From contig CAZFSO010000011.1 of assembly GCA_964522095.1 (NCBI GenBank), forward strand, positions 1-45,517: a DNA stretch of 45,517 nucleotides, written 5' to 3'. The notes beneath the pieces were generated by a model, which saw only the letters and a list, made by a program, of their open reading frames with translations, had not been told where the DNA came from and made no database searches. This document shows, piece by piece, positions 24,228 to 31,485 of the stretch (the stretch's first letter is position 1; each line of letters starts with the position of its first letter). Source of the DNA: UBA6054 sp964522095. Lineage in GTDB: Bacteria; Planctomycetota; Phycisphaerae; Phycisphaerales; UBA1924. A program made the translations under genes and the position numbers.

Positions 24228-24572
24228 TTACTGGCGCTCCCCGCCGCGGAGTCGGGCGGCCCAGAACACGGGGTTGGCGACGACGGCCAGGCCCATGCCG
24301 AACACCAGCGCGACCAGGGCCAGCCAGGGCCCAAGGAAGAAGTAGACGGCGACGGCGAGCAGGATGACGGCGATGATGGCGCCGGCCATCAGTGCCCAGA
24401 CCTGGCGGTGGTCGGCCTCGGGGTCGGCGGGGACGCCTTCGGGGGAGCGTCGGCCGGTGGGGCGGCCGTGGAGTTCCTCGAAGCCGGCCGCGTCGATGAC
24501 GCCGTGCTCGGGCTTGTGGGGGTGTTCTGGCGGCAGGTTCTCGCCTCGGGGGACGTCTTGGTTGGGGGTCAT
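24228..24572 (-). CDS. Small two-helix membrane protein of unknown function
   Basis: 114 residues. A hydrophilic N-terminal half (about 60 residues, acidic and Pro-rich) is followed by two membrane helices, 'ALMAGAIIAVILLAVAVYFF' and 'WLALVALVFGMGLAVVANPV'. An ATG at 24572 is chosen because the upstream extension has no hydrophobic or conserved look. It lies 80 bp downstream of the PRC-barrel gene on the same strand and 13 bp upstream of another small membrane-protein gene. No family recognised. Confidence 0.55.
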   Translation of the reverse strand: MTPNQDVPRGENLPPEHPHKPEHGVIDAAGFEELHGRPTGRRSPEGVPADPEADHRQVWALMAGAIIAVILLAVAVYFFLGPWLALVALVFGMGLAVVANPVFWAARLRGGERQ

Positions 24573-24653
24573 CTGGGCACCGGGGCTGGAGGATGGGTCG
24601 GTTGCGAATGCCCTGCCCGGGCGTTGGCCCGGGCAGGACGCGGGAGTCACTGG

Positions 24654-26519
24654 TTACGGCGTGCCGCCGGGGTTGGTCCCGCCGGAGGAGCCGCCGGGGT
24701 TGGTGCGGCCGGGCTGGGTGGTCCGGTCGCGGTTGTCGCGGTTGTCGCGCTCGTTCCAGTCGCGGTTCTGGTCCCGGTTCTGGTCGTTGCGGTTCTGGTC
24801 GCGGTTCTGGTCGCGGACGGCGCCGCGGTCGGCCCCGTCACGCTGGTTGCGCTGCATGGTCTCGGAGCGCGGGCGGAACTGCGCCGGCCGGGTGTTGAAG
24901 GGCTGGTAGGCGGCGTTGAGCGACTGCGAGTTGTTGAGGGTCTCGAGGTTGTCGGGGGCCTTCATGGCGCGGGAGATGGCGTCGGCGTCGGCGTCGAGGT
25001 TGACGGTCATCTCGCGGTCGATGTAGGCGACCGACCAGGGCACGAGCGAGGTCTCGTCACCGATGCCCAGGAAGTTCTCGTTGGGGTCGAAGAGGAGGAA
25101 GGCGACCTTGCCCGAGTTGCTCTCGATCAGGGCGCCCTCGATCTCGCCGCTGCTGACGCCGCGGGCCTCGGCGTTGGCGCCGATGAGGTCGGAGAGCAGG
25201 ATGTACTGCGTGCCGACGGTGCGGTTGGCCGAGGTCATGGCGCCGGTGCGGTCCTGGCCGGTGCGGGTCTGACGGTCACGGTCCTGCCCGGTCTGGTTCT
25301 GGCGGGTGGTGTCCGTGCGGTCCTGGCGGGTGCGGTCGGTCTGGGTCTGCCGATCGCGGTCCTGGCCGGTCTGGCCCGGCTGGGTCTGGCGGTCACGGTC
25401 GGTCTGGGTCTGCCGGTCGCGGTCCGTCTGGTTCTGACGGTCGCGGTCGGTCTGGGTCTGCCGGGTCGTGTCGGTCCGGTCCTGGCGGTTGCGGTCGGTC
25501 TGGGTCTGGTTGTCGCCGCCGGCGGGGTGGATGCGGTCAGCGGGGGTGCCCTCGGGCTGGGTGTCGCGGGCGCCGGTGCGGTTCTGGTTGTCGCGGTTCT
25601 GCGAATCGCGGTTCTGGTTGCGGTTCATGTTGTCGCGGCTGTCCCCGCCGGAGGGGTGGATGCGGTCGCGGGGCGTGCCGTCGTCGGTGAGGTCGCGGTT
25701 GCCGTAGCCCTGCTGCCACATCGAGCGTCCGTCGTCCTGGCGGAGGCGCATCTCGCTGCCGCGCTCGCCGACGGACCAGGCGACGAACTGGCCGTCGTGC
25801 TCGCGTCCCTGGACGGTGACGGTCTGGCCGCGGAGGGGGGCTCCGTCGTGGCCGGTGACGTACCACGAGGGTCCGAGCACGACTTCCTTGCGGTCGCCGT
25901 CTTCGGTCTGGAGTTCGAGGACGACGCGTTCGTTGTCGGCGCCCATGGGGTCGTCGCGGCGGACGTCAACGACGGTGCCGCGGAGGGTCTTCATCTCGCC
26001 GCGTGCGCCGCGGATGGCGGCCTCGTAGGCCTCATCGTCCTGGTCGTTCCAGGTCCAGCCGTCCATGCGTCCCATCCAGCTGGTGTCCTGGAGGTTGTTC
26101 CAGTTCTCGGGGAGGAACTCGGCCTGGTTCTCGAGTTGCTCCTGGGTCATGTTGGTCTGGAAGCGGTCCTCGCCGGGCGTCCAGTTGAGTTTCTGGTAGG
26201 GGACGGCGGTCTGCTGGCCGCCCATGCCGAGGACGCCGCCGGTGCTGACGACGGCGAAGGCGATGGAGCCCGAGCCGCGGTCGATGATGAAGTCGTCGAT
26301 GCGTCCGATGCTCTCGCCGTCGGCGCCGTGGAGGTCCGAGCCGATCAGGTCGTCGGCCTTGTGGAGGCGGATGTTCTGCTGGTTCTGCTGGGTCCCCAGG
26401 CGGGTCTGCTGGTTCCTCTGCTGGTCGCGGTCCGTGGGGCTGGTGCGGACCTGCGCAAGGGCGGTGCCGGCGCAAAGAGTCAGGGTGAGTGCTGTGATGC
26501 CGATCGATTGACGTGTCAT
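24654..26519 (-). CDS. Secreted protein with two PRC-barrel domains and Arg/Gln/Asp-rich repeats
   Basis: A 621-residue exported protein. Signal peptide 1-22 (ALTLTLCAGTALA). First PRC-barrel-like domain about 52-125 ('KADDLIGSDLHGADGESIGR', 'SGSIAFAVVSTGG'). A small beta domain lies at about 175-260 ('GTVVDVRRDDPMGADNERVV'). The motif 'GTPxDRIHPxGGD' occurs twice (near 281 and 324). A repeat tract of about 90 residues built from DRDRQTQT/DRTDTTRQ units spans about 336-427. The second PRC-like domain is about 438-520 ('LLSDLIGANAEARGVSSGEI'). A second RDQNRDQNR tract follows, then a Gly/Pro tail. PRC-barrels occur in photosystem, RNA-processing and stress proteins; role here unknown. GGGAGA precedes the ATG by 8-9 nt. 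Confidence 0.8.
   Translation of the reverse strand: MTRQSIGITALTLTLCAGTALAQVRTSPTDRDQQRNQQTRLGTQQNQQNIRLHKADDLIGSDLHGADGESIGRIDDFIIDRGSGSIAFAVVSTGGVLGMGGQQTAVPYQKLNWTPGEDRFQTNMTQEQLENQAEFLPENWNNLQDTSWMGRMDGWTWNDQDDEAYEAAIRGARGEMKTLRGTVVDVRRDDPMGADNERVVLELQTEDGDRKEVVLGPSWYVTGHDGAPLRGQTVTVQGREHDGQFVAWSVGERGSEMRLRQDDGRSMWQQGYGNRDLTDDGTPRDRIHPSGGDSRDNMNRNQNRDSQNRDNQNRTGARDTQPEGTPADRIHPAGGDNQTQTDRNRQDRTDTTRQTQTDRDRQNQTDRDRQTQTDRDRQTQPGQTGQDRDRQTQTDRTRQDRTDTTRQNQTGQDRDRQTRTGQDRTGAMTSANRTVGTQYILLSDLIGANAEARGVSSGEIEGALIESNSGKVAFLLFDPNENFLGIGDETSLVPWSVAYIDREMTVNLDADADAISRAMKAPDNLETLNNSQSLNAAYQPFNTRPAQFRPRSETMQRNQRDGADRGAVRDQNRDQNRNDQNRDQNRDWNERDNRDNRDRTTQPGRTNPGGSSGGTNPGGTP
25239..25514. repeat. In-frame tandem-like repeat tract inside the PRC-barrel gene
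   Basis: Degenerate units coding on the minus strand for DRDRQTQT and DRTDTTRQ variants, about 24 bp each, with interruptions. Frame is maintained throughout. A shorter Asn/Arg/Asp/Gln tract of similar style is at 24720-24812. Confidence 0.75.
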
Positions 26520-26753
26520 GGTTGTGTCTCCCATGGACGGTTCAGTTCGCAGTCGCTACGGGCGTCCGTCCGATCTTCCGTGCGATGTGCAAAGGTTCCC
26601 CGTCCGGGGTGATGCGTCGGTGATGGCACCATGAATCCTGATTTATTCTCCCCCTCTTCGGAGTGTCCCCCGCCTGGGCGCGTGCAAACGCGGTGTTGCG
26701 CGCGGTCGGATCGCACATTGGCGGGCCCCGGTTCCGGGGCGGGGGCCGGGGGA

Positions 26754-27248
26754 TCAGGCGTCGGGGCGGAACGAGGCGACCGCGCGGCCGCTCCCGATGG
26801 GCTCGCCGGGGTCGACGTCGATCGTGACGACGCGCGCGGTCTCGTGCTGGGTTGCGGGCCGGGTCGGGCCGCCGAGGAGCAGGGCGGTCAGGCGGGCGCA
26901 GGTGGGGTTGTGCCCGACGATGACGGCGCAGGGCGTGCCGGCGAGGTCGGCGATGACGCCGAGGTAGTCGTGCAGCGTGCGGTCGGCGCCGAGGCGGTCG
27001 TCGAAGCCGGGCAGGGCGTCGAGCGCGGTCCACAGGCGCTCGGCGGTCTGGCGGGCGCGCCGGTAGGGGCTTGCGAGCACGACGCCGGGGCGGGGGTCCT
27101 GGGCGCGGAGGTGGGCGCCGAGCGCCTCGGCCTGGCGGATGCCGCGGGGGGTCAGGGGGCGGTCGGCGTCGAGGCCGGTGTCGGAGTCGTCGGACGCTTC
27201 CGCGTGACGGACCACGTGGAGGCGCAGCGTGAGGACCGCCCGTTGCAT
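26754..27248 (-). CDS. Histidine phosphatase superfamily protein, SixA-like
   Basis: 164 residues. The N-terminal catalytic motif 'LHVVRHAEASD' supplies the phospho-accepting His (RHG/RHA type). 'RPLTPRGIRQAEALGAHLRA', 'VVLASPYRRARQTAERL' and 'AVIVGHNPTCARLT' give the remaining Arg and His residues of the active site. The length and pattern match SixA-type phosphohistidine phosphatases. ATG 27248 begins right at the fold; a TACGCT hexamer lies 5 nt upstream on the minus strand. It is 16 bp downstream of the zinc-ribbon membrane gene. Confidence 0.87.
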   Translation of the reverse strand: MQRAVLTLRLHVVRHAEASDDSDTGLDADRPLTPRGIRQAEALGAHLRAQDPRPGVVLASPYRRARQTAERLWTALDALPGFDDRLGADRTLHDYLGVIADLAGTPCAVIVGHNPTCARLTALLLGGPTRPATQHETARVVTIDVDPGEPIGSGRAVASFRPDA

Positions 27249-27264
27249 GGGCCAGCGTAGGTCG

Positions 27265-28128
27265 TCAGGCGTTGCGCGGGGCGGGCGGGGGCAGGCCGTC
27301 GCGGGTCCACAGGATCGCCAAGGGCGCCCGGGCGCGGGGCGGGAGGCTGATGCGCACAAGGCTGCGGGCGAAGCGTCGGCCGAGCCAGACGCCCAGCGAG
27401 GTCCCGGCGACCGCGAGCAGGACGGCGGTGACGACGCCGGCGGGCCGGGTCAACTCGGAGGCGGCGGCCTGGGCGGTCGCCTGGAGCACGAACACCCCGC
27501 CGCGTGCGGCCCAGCCCATGGCCGCGCCGACCGCGATGGGGACCAGGGCGGCGGCGGCGGCCCACCGTCGGCGCGCCCCGAGCGCGGCGACCGACCAGAA
27601 CACGCCGGCGGCGAACCAGAACACGGCGATGGTGATCCAGCCGGCCCAGACCGCGTCGCGGAAGGCGCGGGGGTAGCCGCCGTAGTCGGCGAAGATCTCG
27701 TCGCGGTTCTCGTCCCACCAGTCGAAGTCGACGGGCATCCACACCGAGGAGCCCATGGGCGCTGCCGTCCGGTCGAGGTGCACGGCGCTGGCGTCGGCGA
27801 TGCGCTGGGCCAGGGGCTGGGCGGCGCGCTCCGCGTGCAGTTCGATCATCAGACGCGTGGCGCCGACCATGGCCAGCATCGCGAGCACGATCGCCGCGGC
27901 CCAGGCGGCGGCGAGCACCGCCGCCCAGCGTCCGGCCCAGCGCCCGAGCGCGGGGTATTCCTGCAGCGCGGTCATGCGTCCGCACTCGGGGCAGCGGGCG
28001 GTGAGCATCTGGTAGTGCGGCTCGCGCACGATGGGCTGGCCGTGGAGGTTGAACCCGCACCCGGCGCAGGGGCGGTCGGCGTTGATCTGGCGTCCGGTGT
28101 GGGCGGCGGCCGCCGGTGGCGTGGTCAT
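27265..28128 (-). CDS. Zinc-ribbon membrane protein (four-helix), unknown function
   Basis: 287 residues. An N-terminal zinc ribbon, 'PCAGCGFNLHGQ' then 'ARCPECGRMTAL', is a form I know from many Phycisphaerae membrane proteins. Membrane helices follow: 'WAAVLAAAWAAAIVLAMLAM', 'ITIAVFWFAAGVFWSVAALG', 'AAAALVPIAVGAAMGWAA' and 'VVTAVLLAVAGTSLGVWLG'. The loop between helices 1 and 2 is acidic and Trp-rich ('DFDWWDENRDEIFADYGG'). Start ATG overlaps the preceding gene's stop as ATGA, with GGGAGGA 4 nt upstream. Function unknown. Confidence 0.72.
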   Translation of the reverse strand: MTTPPAAAAHTGRQINADRPCAGCGFNLHGQPIVREPHYQMLTARCPECGRMTALQEYPALGRWAGRWAAVLAAAWAAAIVLAMLAMVGATRLMIELHAERAAQPLAQRIADASAVHLDRTAAPMGSSVWMPVDFDWWDENRDEIFADYGGYPRAFRDAVWAGWITIAVFWFAAGVFWSVAALGARRRWAAAAALVPIAVGAAMGWAARGGVFVLQATAQAAASELTRPAGVVTAVLLAVAGTSLGVWLGRRFARSLVRISLPPRARAPLAILWTRDGLPPPAPRNA

Positions 28129-28832
28129 CGGTCCTCCCTGAGTCTTCTGCGTCGGCGTCGCATCCTGGCCCGTGCGGCGCTGGTGTGGCCCCGCCACGCC
28201 TGGCGCAGCGACGGCGCGAACACGAGGCCCAGCAGCATGCACGCGGCGTAGATCAGGCCGGCTGTCACGGTCGCGCCGGCGCGGTCGAGGTGGGCGGCGC
28301 TGCCCCAGGCCCGGCCCCCGGGCTCGACAAGGCGCCAGAGCGCGTGCTGGAAGGCCGGGATCAGGGCGATGAGCGTGGCGGCGCCGGCCCACGCGGGGAC
28401 GACGGCGGCCATCCGCAGGTGGCGCAGCGTCGACCCGGCCCACCCGCCCGCCAGCAGGCCGAGCAGGGCGAGGGTGGCGGCGGCGACGAGCAGGTCCGGG
28501 CCGCGCTCGTCGGGGTGCAGTTCGTGCGCGCGGCCCAGGAGCACCGTCAGCGGGTTGGCCTCGTGCGCTTCCGCGGCGACCTTGGACACCTGGCGGATCA
28601 GGCCCCACCCGGCGAGGGTCGTCAGCGCGAACACGGCCGCCTGGGCGGCGACGCGGACGAGCGCCCTGGCGGTGCGGCGCGCCTTGCGCCAGCCGGCGAG
28701 GAGCGGGTCGGGCCGGCGGACGACGCGCTGCGCGCAGTCGGGGCAGGTGACCAGCGCCCAGCCGTAGCGCGGCTCGGTCGTGGCGCGGACGCGCGAGAGG
28801 TCCCGAGCGCAGGCGTGGCAGGCGTGTTGCAT
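28125..28832 (-). CDS. Zinc-ribbon membrane protein, partner of the downstream gene
   Basis: 235 residues. Begins with a minimal zinc ribbon 'CHACARDL' then 'TCPDCAQRV', followed by membrane helices such as 'AAVFALTTLAGWGLI', 'LVAAATLALLGLLAGGWAG', 'MAAVVPAWAGAATLIALIP' and 'GLIYAACMLLGLVFAPSL', ending in a strongly basic tail (RARMRRRRRRLRED). Overlaps the next gene by ATGA. A TACGCT hexamer is centred 6 nt before the ATG (28844-28839, minus strand) and no ribosome-binding site is visible. Same architecture as its partner, so the two may form a hetero-oligomer; function unknown. Confidence 0.7.
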   Translation of the reverse strand: MQHACHACARDLSRVRATTEPRYGWALVTCPDCAQRVVRRPDPLLAGWRKARRTARALVRVAAQAAVFALTTLAGWGLIRQVSKVAAEAHEANPLTVLLGRAHELHPDERGPDLLVAAATLALLGLLAGGWAGSTLRHLRMAAVVPAWAGAATLIALIPAFQHALWRLVEPGGRAWGSAAHLDRAGATVTAGLIYAACMLLGLVFAPSLRQAWRGHTSAARARMRRRRRRLREDR

Positions 28833-28875
28833 CGGTTGAGCGTACTGCCCGCGGGGGCCGGGGTTTCGCGGGCGG

Positions 28876-29478
28876 TCAGCGCCGGCCGGCGGTGACGATC
28901 GCGCCGATGGCGGCGCCGACGGTGTTGGAGACGAGGTCCCAGCCGGTGTTCACGTAGCCGCCCACGCCGTGGTCCTCGACGAAGCGGGTGACGGCGAACT
29001 CGAGCACCTCGTTGATCGCGCCCAGGCCGACGCCGATCAGAGCGGCGGCGAGCGAGAGTCCCCAGCCGACCTTGGCGCCGAGCACCTGGCGCAGGGCTTC
29101 CCAGGCGGCCAGCGTGGCGGCGAAGAAGCCGAAGGCGTGGACGAACTGGTCGTAGCGCGGCAGCCAGGGAACTGGGCGCAGGCCGTAGAGCACGGCGCGG
29201 GCGCCCTCGGACTCGGCCATGGACTCGGGCACGGGCACGGTGCCGCCGAGCATGTGCAGGGCGCCCCAGACGGAGAGCAGCCAGAGGGTTGCGAAGGTGA
29301 AGCGGGCCCTGAGGTTCAGCGCGAGGACGAGGGCGATGAAGACGACCATCGAGCCGGCGTAGGCGAGGAACTCGAGGTTGCCCTGTCGCAGGGCCATGAC
29401 GGAACAGACGACCATGTAGGAGGCCGTGAAGAACACGATGCCGCGTGGCAGCAGGGCTCGGCGTCGGACTTCGGCCAT
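28876..29478 (-). CDS. VanZ/DUF2238-like integral membrane protein
   Basis: 200 residues, mostly membrane helices ('GIVFFTASYMVVCSVMAL', 'AGSMVVFIALVLALNL', 'WGLSLAAALIGVGLGAI'). Conserved features of the VanZ/YjdF-DUF2238 group are 'RYDQFVHAFGFF' in a loop, 'NEVLEFAVTRF', and 'GWDLVSNTVGAAIGAI' near the C-terminus. Family members are poorly characterised; VanZ itself gives low-level teicoplanin resistance. ATG 29478 is preceded by TACCCT with 6 nt between, no ribosome-binding site. Divergent from mraZ. Confidence 0.75.
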   Translation of the reverse strand: MAEVRRRALLPRGIVFFTASYMVVCSVMALRQGNLEFLAYAGSMVVFIALVLALNLRARFTFATLWLLSVWGALHMLGGTVPVPESMAESEGARAVLYGLRPVPWLPRYDQFVHAFGFFAATLAAWEALRQVLGAKVGWGLSLAAALIGVGLGAINEVLEFAVTRFVEDHGVGGYVNTGWDLVSNTVGAAIGAIVTAGRR

Positions 29479-29636
29479 GGGTGGAGGGTACCGCAACGGG
29501 GGCGTCGGCGGGTGCGGTCGGGGTGTGGGCGGGTGAGGCTGGCGTGCGGGTGGGGCGGGCCGCGCGGATCGTGCGCGGCGGCTGGTCTTTGGACGGGTTC
29601 GGTTGTCCACACTTTGTGCAGATTGGGAGAGTCGTC

Positions 29637-29665
29637 TTGCTTTGTGGGTCAAAGTGGGCGAGAAT
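29637..29665 (+). promoter_or_regulatory. mraZ promoter with MraZ-type GTGGG operator repeats
   Basis: -35 TTGCTT (29637-29642), 17-nt spacer, -10 GAGAAT (29660-29665). Inside the spacer are two direct repeats GTGGG (29644-29648 and 29654-29658) separated by exactly 5 nt (TCAAA), the signature spacing of MraZ operators; a TTGGG further upstream (near 29622) may be a weaker site. This implies negative autoregulation. The leader to the mraZ start is about 120 nt. Confidence 0.75.
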
Positions 29666-29791
29666 CCCATGCACGACCGAACGGGGAGCCGCCTCCCCGG
29701 GCACGGCAGGAGGCCACGCACATGAGCAATCGGTCGAGCAACGAGGGCGGAGGCAAGGCAGCCGAAGCCCTGTGGACTGGAGCGGACCCGC

Positions 29792-30259
29792 GTGCTCTTC
29801 ACCGGACAGGCCGAGGCGAAGATCGACGACAAGTCGCGTCTGGCGATCCCGGCGAAGTTCCGCTCGCGCTGGGACCCGGAGCGGGACGGGACGACCTGGT
29901 TCTGCGTGCCCTGGGTGCAGACGGGCAGCCTGCGGCTGTACCCGGAGAAGGTGTACGAGGAGTTGTTCCGGGCCGGGCGGCGGGACCCGAGTCTGACGCC
30001 GGGCGCCGACCAGGCGGAGTTGGAACTGACGCTGCACTCCGCGACCGAGCAGGTCGACGTGGACGCCAGCAATCGCATCCGGCTGGTGTCGTGGCAGGTC
30101 GAGATGCTGGGCTTGCCCGGCGAGGTGATGGTGCTTGGGGCCGGCGACCGGCTCGAGGTCCGCTCGCGCGAGGGCTGGCAGGCCGAGTTCAAGGACAAAC
30201 TGGCCGCGATGGCCGCCCTGGCCGATCGGCTGGGTCGTCGGTCCGCGGCGGGCGGCTGA
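29792..30259 (+). CDS. mraZ: Transcriptional regulator MraZ
   Basis: 155 residues with two SpoVT-AbrB-type half domains: 'AKIDDKSRLAIPAKFRSRW' near the N-terminus and 'EQVDVDASNRIRLVSWQ' in the middle, each with the Asp-x-x-x/n-R-[IL] core. MraZ is a ring-shaped DNA-binding protein that usually controls the dcw cluster. Here rsmH, ftsL and ftsI do not follow, so the gene is detached from the cluster. The GTG at 29792 gives exactly the normal MraZ N-terminus, but its ribosome-binding site is weak (GGAG, 9 nt away). A near-perfect site AGGAGG with ATG at 29722 lies upstream in a different frame. Operator repeats in its promoter support autoregulation. Confidence 0.88.
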   Translation: MLFTGQAEAKIDDKSRLAIPAKFRSRWDPERDGTTWFCVPWVQTGSLRLYPEKVYEELFRAGRRDPSLTPGADQAELELTLHSATEQVDVDASNRIRLVSWQVEMLGLPGEVMVLGAGDRLEVRSREGWQAEFKDKLAAMAALADRLGRRSAAGG

Positions 30260-30267
30260 TCGAGGGC

Positions 30268-30540
30268 ACGGGCCCGGGGCGGTCCCCGGGCCGAGAGAGA
30301 TGAGTTGAGAGAGGATGCCCGGGGGTTCCGGGCGCGGACGAGAAAGGGTTGATTTGTTCTTCTTGACCCGCGATGCGCAAGGCCGCGCACCGCGGGGGCC
30401 GGGCGAGAGCCCGGCGGACAACCTGGAGGCCGAAGGGGGCGGACGAGCACCGACCCACCACGGACGGCGGGCGACGCAGGGACGCGTCGCTCATCGGACG
30501 CTCAACCGAGCGCACCCCGGCAGGCCGCTTTCCTTGAATG
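30268..30540 (+). ncRNA. Candidate structured RNA downstream of mraZ
   Basis: No convincing gene occupies 30260-30674. The stretch has a series of strong hairpins: GGCCCGGGG/CCCCGGGCC near 30268-30290; CCCGCG-A-TGCGC / GCGCA-C-CGCGGG at 30367-30396 (11 pairs, one mismatch, loop AAGGCC); GCCGGGC/GCCCGGC around a GAGA tetraloop (30398-30415); GCGACGC/GCGTCGC with a 6-nt loop near 30470-30492; and CGCTC/GAGCG around AACC after that. It ends at a Rho-independent terminator (30541-30575). It does not show RNase P, tmRNA or SRP RNA signatures. It may be a 3' UTR of mraZ or a separate small RNA. Confidence 0.45.
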
Positions 30541-30575
30541 ACCGCCCGACCCACCACCGGGCGGTTGTTCTTTTT
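30541..30575 (+). terminator. Rho-independent terminator after mraZ/structured RNA
   Basis: ACCGCCCG (30541-30548) pairs with CGGGCGGT (30558-30565), 9-nt loop, followed by TGTTCTTTTT. Confidence 0.85.
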
Positions 30576-30608
30576 GGTTCGCGCCGCGCGCGGGCGCTTG
30601 CATTCAAA

Positions 30609-30637
30609 GGAAAAACGCCCGCTTGTCGGCGGGCGTT
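30609..30637 (-). terminator. Rho-independent terminator of the cyclophilin gene
   Basis: AACGCCCGC (30614-30622) and GCGGGCGTT (30629-30637) form a 9-bp stem with a 6-nt loop. On the minus strand it is followed by TTTCC after the paired TT, giving the T-run expected downstream of the gene ending at 30675. Confidence 0.85.
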
Positions 30638-30674
30638 CTCCCTCATCCGGGTGATTGGTCGGCGGGGTGGCCGG

Positions 30675-31355
30675 TCAGTCGGTCTTCTCTTCGGTCAGGC
30701 GGGTGGCCTTCTTGATGACGACCGGGTCGACGGGCACGTCGCCGTGCGGGCCCTTGGTGGTGGTGGGCACCTGGCGGATCTTGTCGACGACGTCCATGCC
30801 GGCGACGACCTTGGCGAAGACGGCGTAGCCGGCGCCGTCGCGGGGCTCGTCGAGGAACGCGTTGTCGGCGACGTTGATGAAGAACTGGGCGGTGGCCGAG
30901 TCGGGCTGGCGTCCGAGGCGGGCCATGGCGACGGTGCCTCTGGTGTTCGACAGGCCGTTGCGCCACTCGTTCTTGATGCCCTTGGCGACGGGCTTCTGGT
31001 TCATGGTCTCGTCGAACCCCCCGCCCTGGATCATGAAGTTGGGGATGACGCGGTGGAAGATGGTGCCGTCGTAGTGGCCCTTGTCGACGTACTCAAGGAA
31101 GTTGGCGACGGAGATGGGGGCCTTCTCGGCGTTGAGTTCGATGTCGATGTTGCCCATCGAGGTTTCGAGTCGGACGGTCACGGGGGTGGTTTCCTTTGTC
31201 TCGGGTTGGGCCGGGGCGGCGTCGTCGCCCGTCGTGGGCTGCGTGAAGCCGAACATGGCCAGGAGGACGGCGAACCCGGCGAAAACGCCCAGGACGGGAA
31301 GGATCCAGCCCTTGGGGCCCGCGCCGGCGCGGCAGGTGCAGTTGCTGCAGGTCAT
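30675..31355 (-). CDS. Membrane-anchored cyclophilin-type peptidyl-prolyl isomerase
   Basis: 226 residues. N-terminal 'CSNCTCRAGAG' then a single membrane helix (ILPVLGVFAGFAVLLAMFGF) that anchors the domain outside the cytoplasm. A complete cyclophilin domain follows: 'ETSMGNIDIELNAEKAPIS', 'YDGTIFHRVIPNFMIQGGGF', 'NTRGTVAMARLGRQPDSATAQ', 'QFFINVADNAFLDEP', 'YAVFAKVVAGMDVVDKI'. Catalytic Arg in FHRVI is present, and the Trp of cyclophilin A is not conserved. The ATG at 31355 is chosen because the upstream extension is compositionally unlike a protein. Monocistronic with its own terminator. Confidence 0.93.
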   Translation of the reverse strand: MTCSNCTCRAGAGPKGWILPVLGVFAGFAVLLAMFGFTQPTTGDDAAPAQPETKETTPVTVRLETSMGNIDIELNAEKAPISVANFLEYVDKGHYDGTIFHRVIPNFMIQGGGFDETMNQKPVAKGIKNEWRNGLSNTRGTVAMARLGRQPDSATAQFFINVADNAFLDEPRDGAGYAVFAKVVAGMDVVDKIRQVPTTTKGPHGDVPVDPVVIKKATRLTEEKTD

Positions 31356-31485
31356 GGGTTGCTCGCTGATACAGGGGTCCGGCACCCGGCCCGGGCTCGC
31401 GCCCGGGGCGTCGGTGCTCGCGAGCACTGTAGGGAACGGTCCCGCGCCGCGCCGGGCGTGAGGCGGGCGCAGGGGCGAACGGGGG

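Noticed and set aside
25239..25514. CRISPR-like array
   Set aside because: Units are contiguous degenerate coding repeats in frame, with no unique spacers and no cas genes.
26516..26716. Small minus-strand frame upstream of the PRC-barrel gene
   Set aside because: No hydrophobic or conserved pattern; occupies the leader/promoter region of the downstream gene.
30373..30538. 54-codon open frame between mraZ and its terminator
   Set aside because: Arg-rich, no ribosome-binding site, and its start lies within a strong hairpin; better explained as structured RNA.
30260..30575. RNase P RNA, tmRNA or SRP RNA
   Set aside because: No GAGGAAAGUC-type P4 element, no tRNA-like ends or tag frame, no SRP GGAAG apical motif in either orientation.
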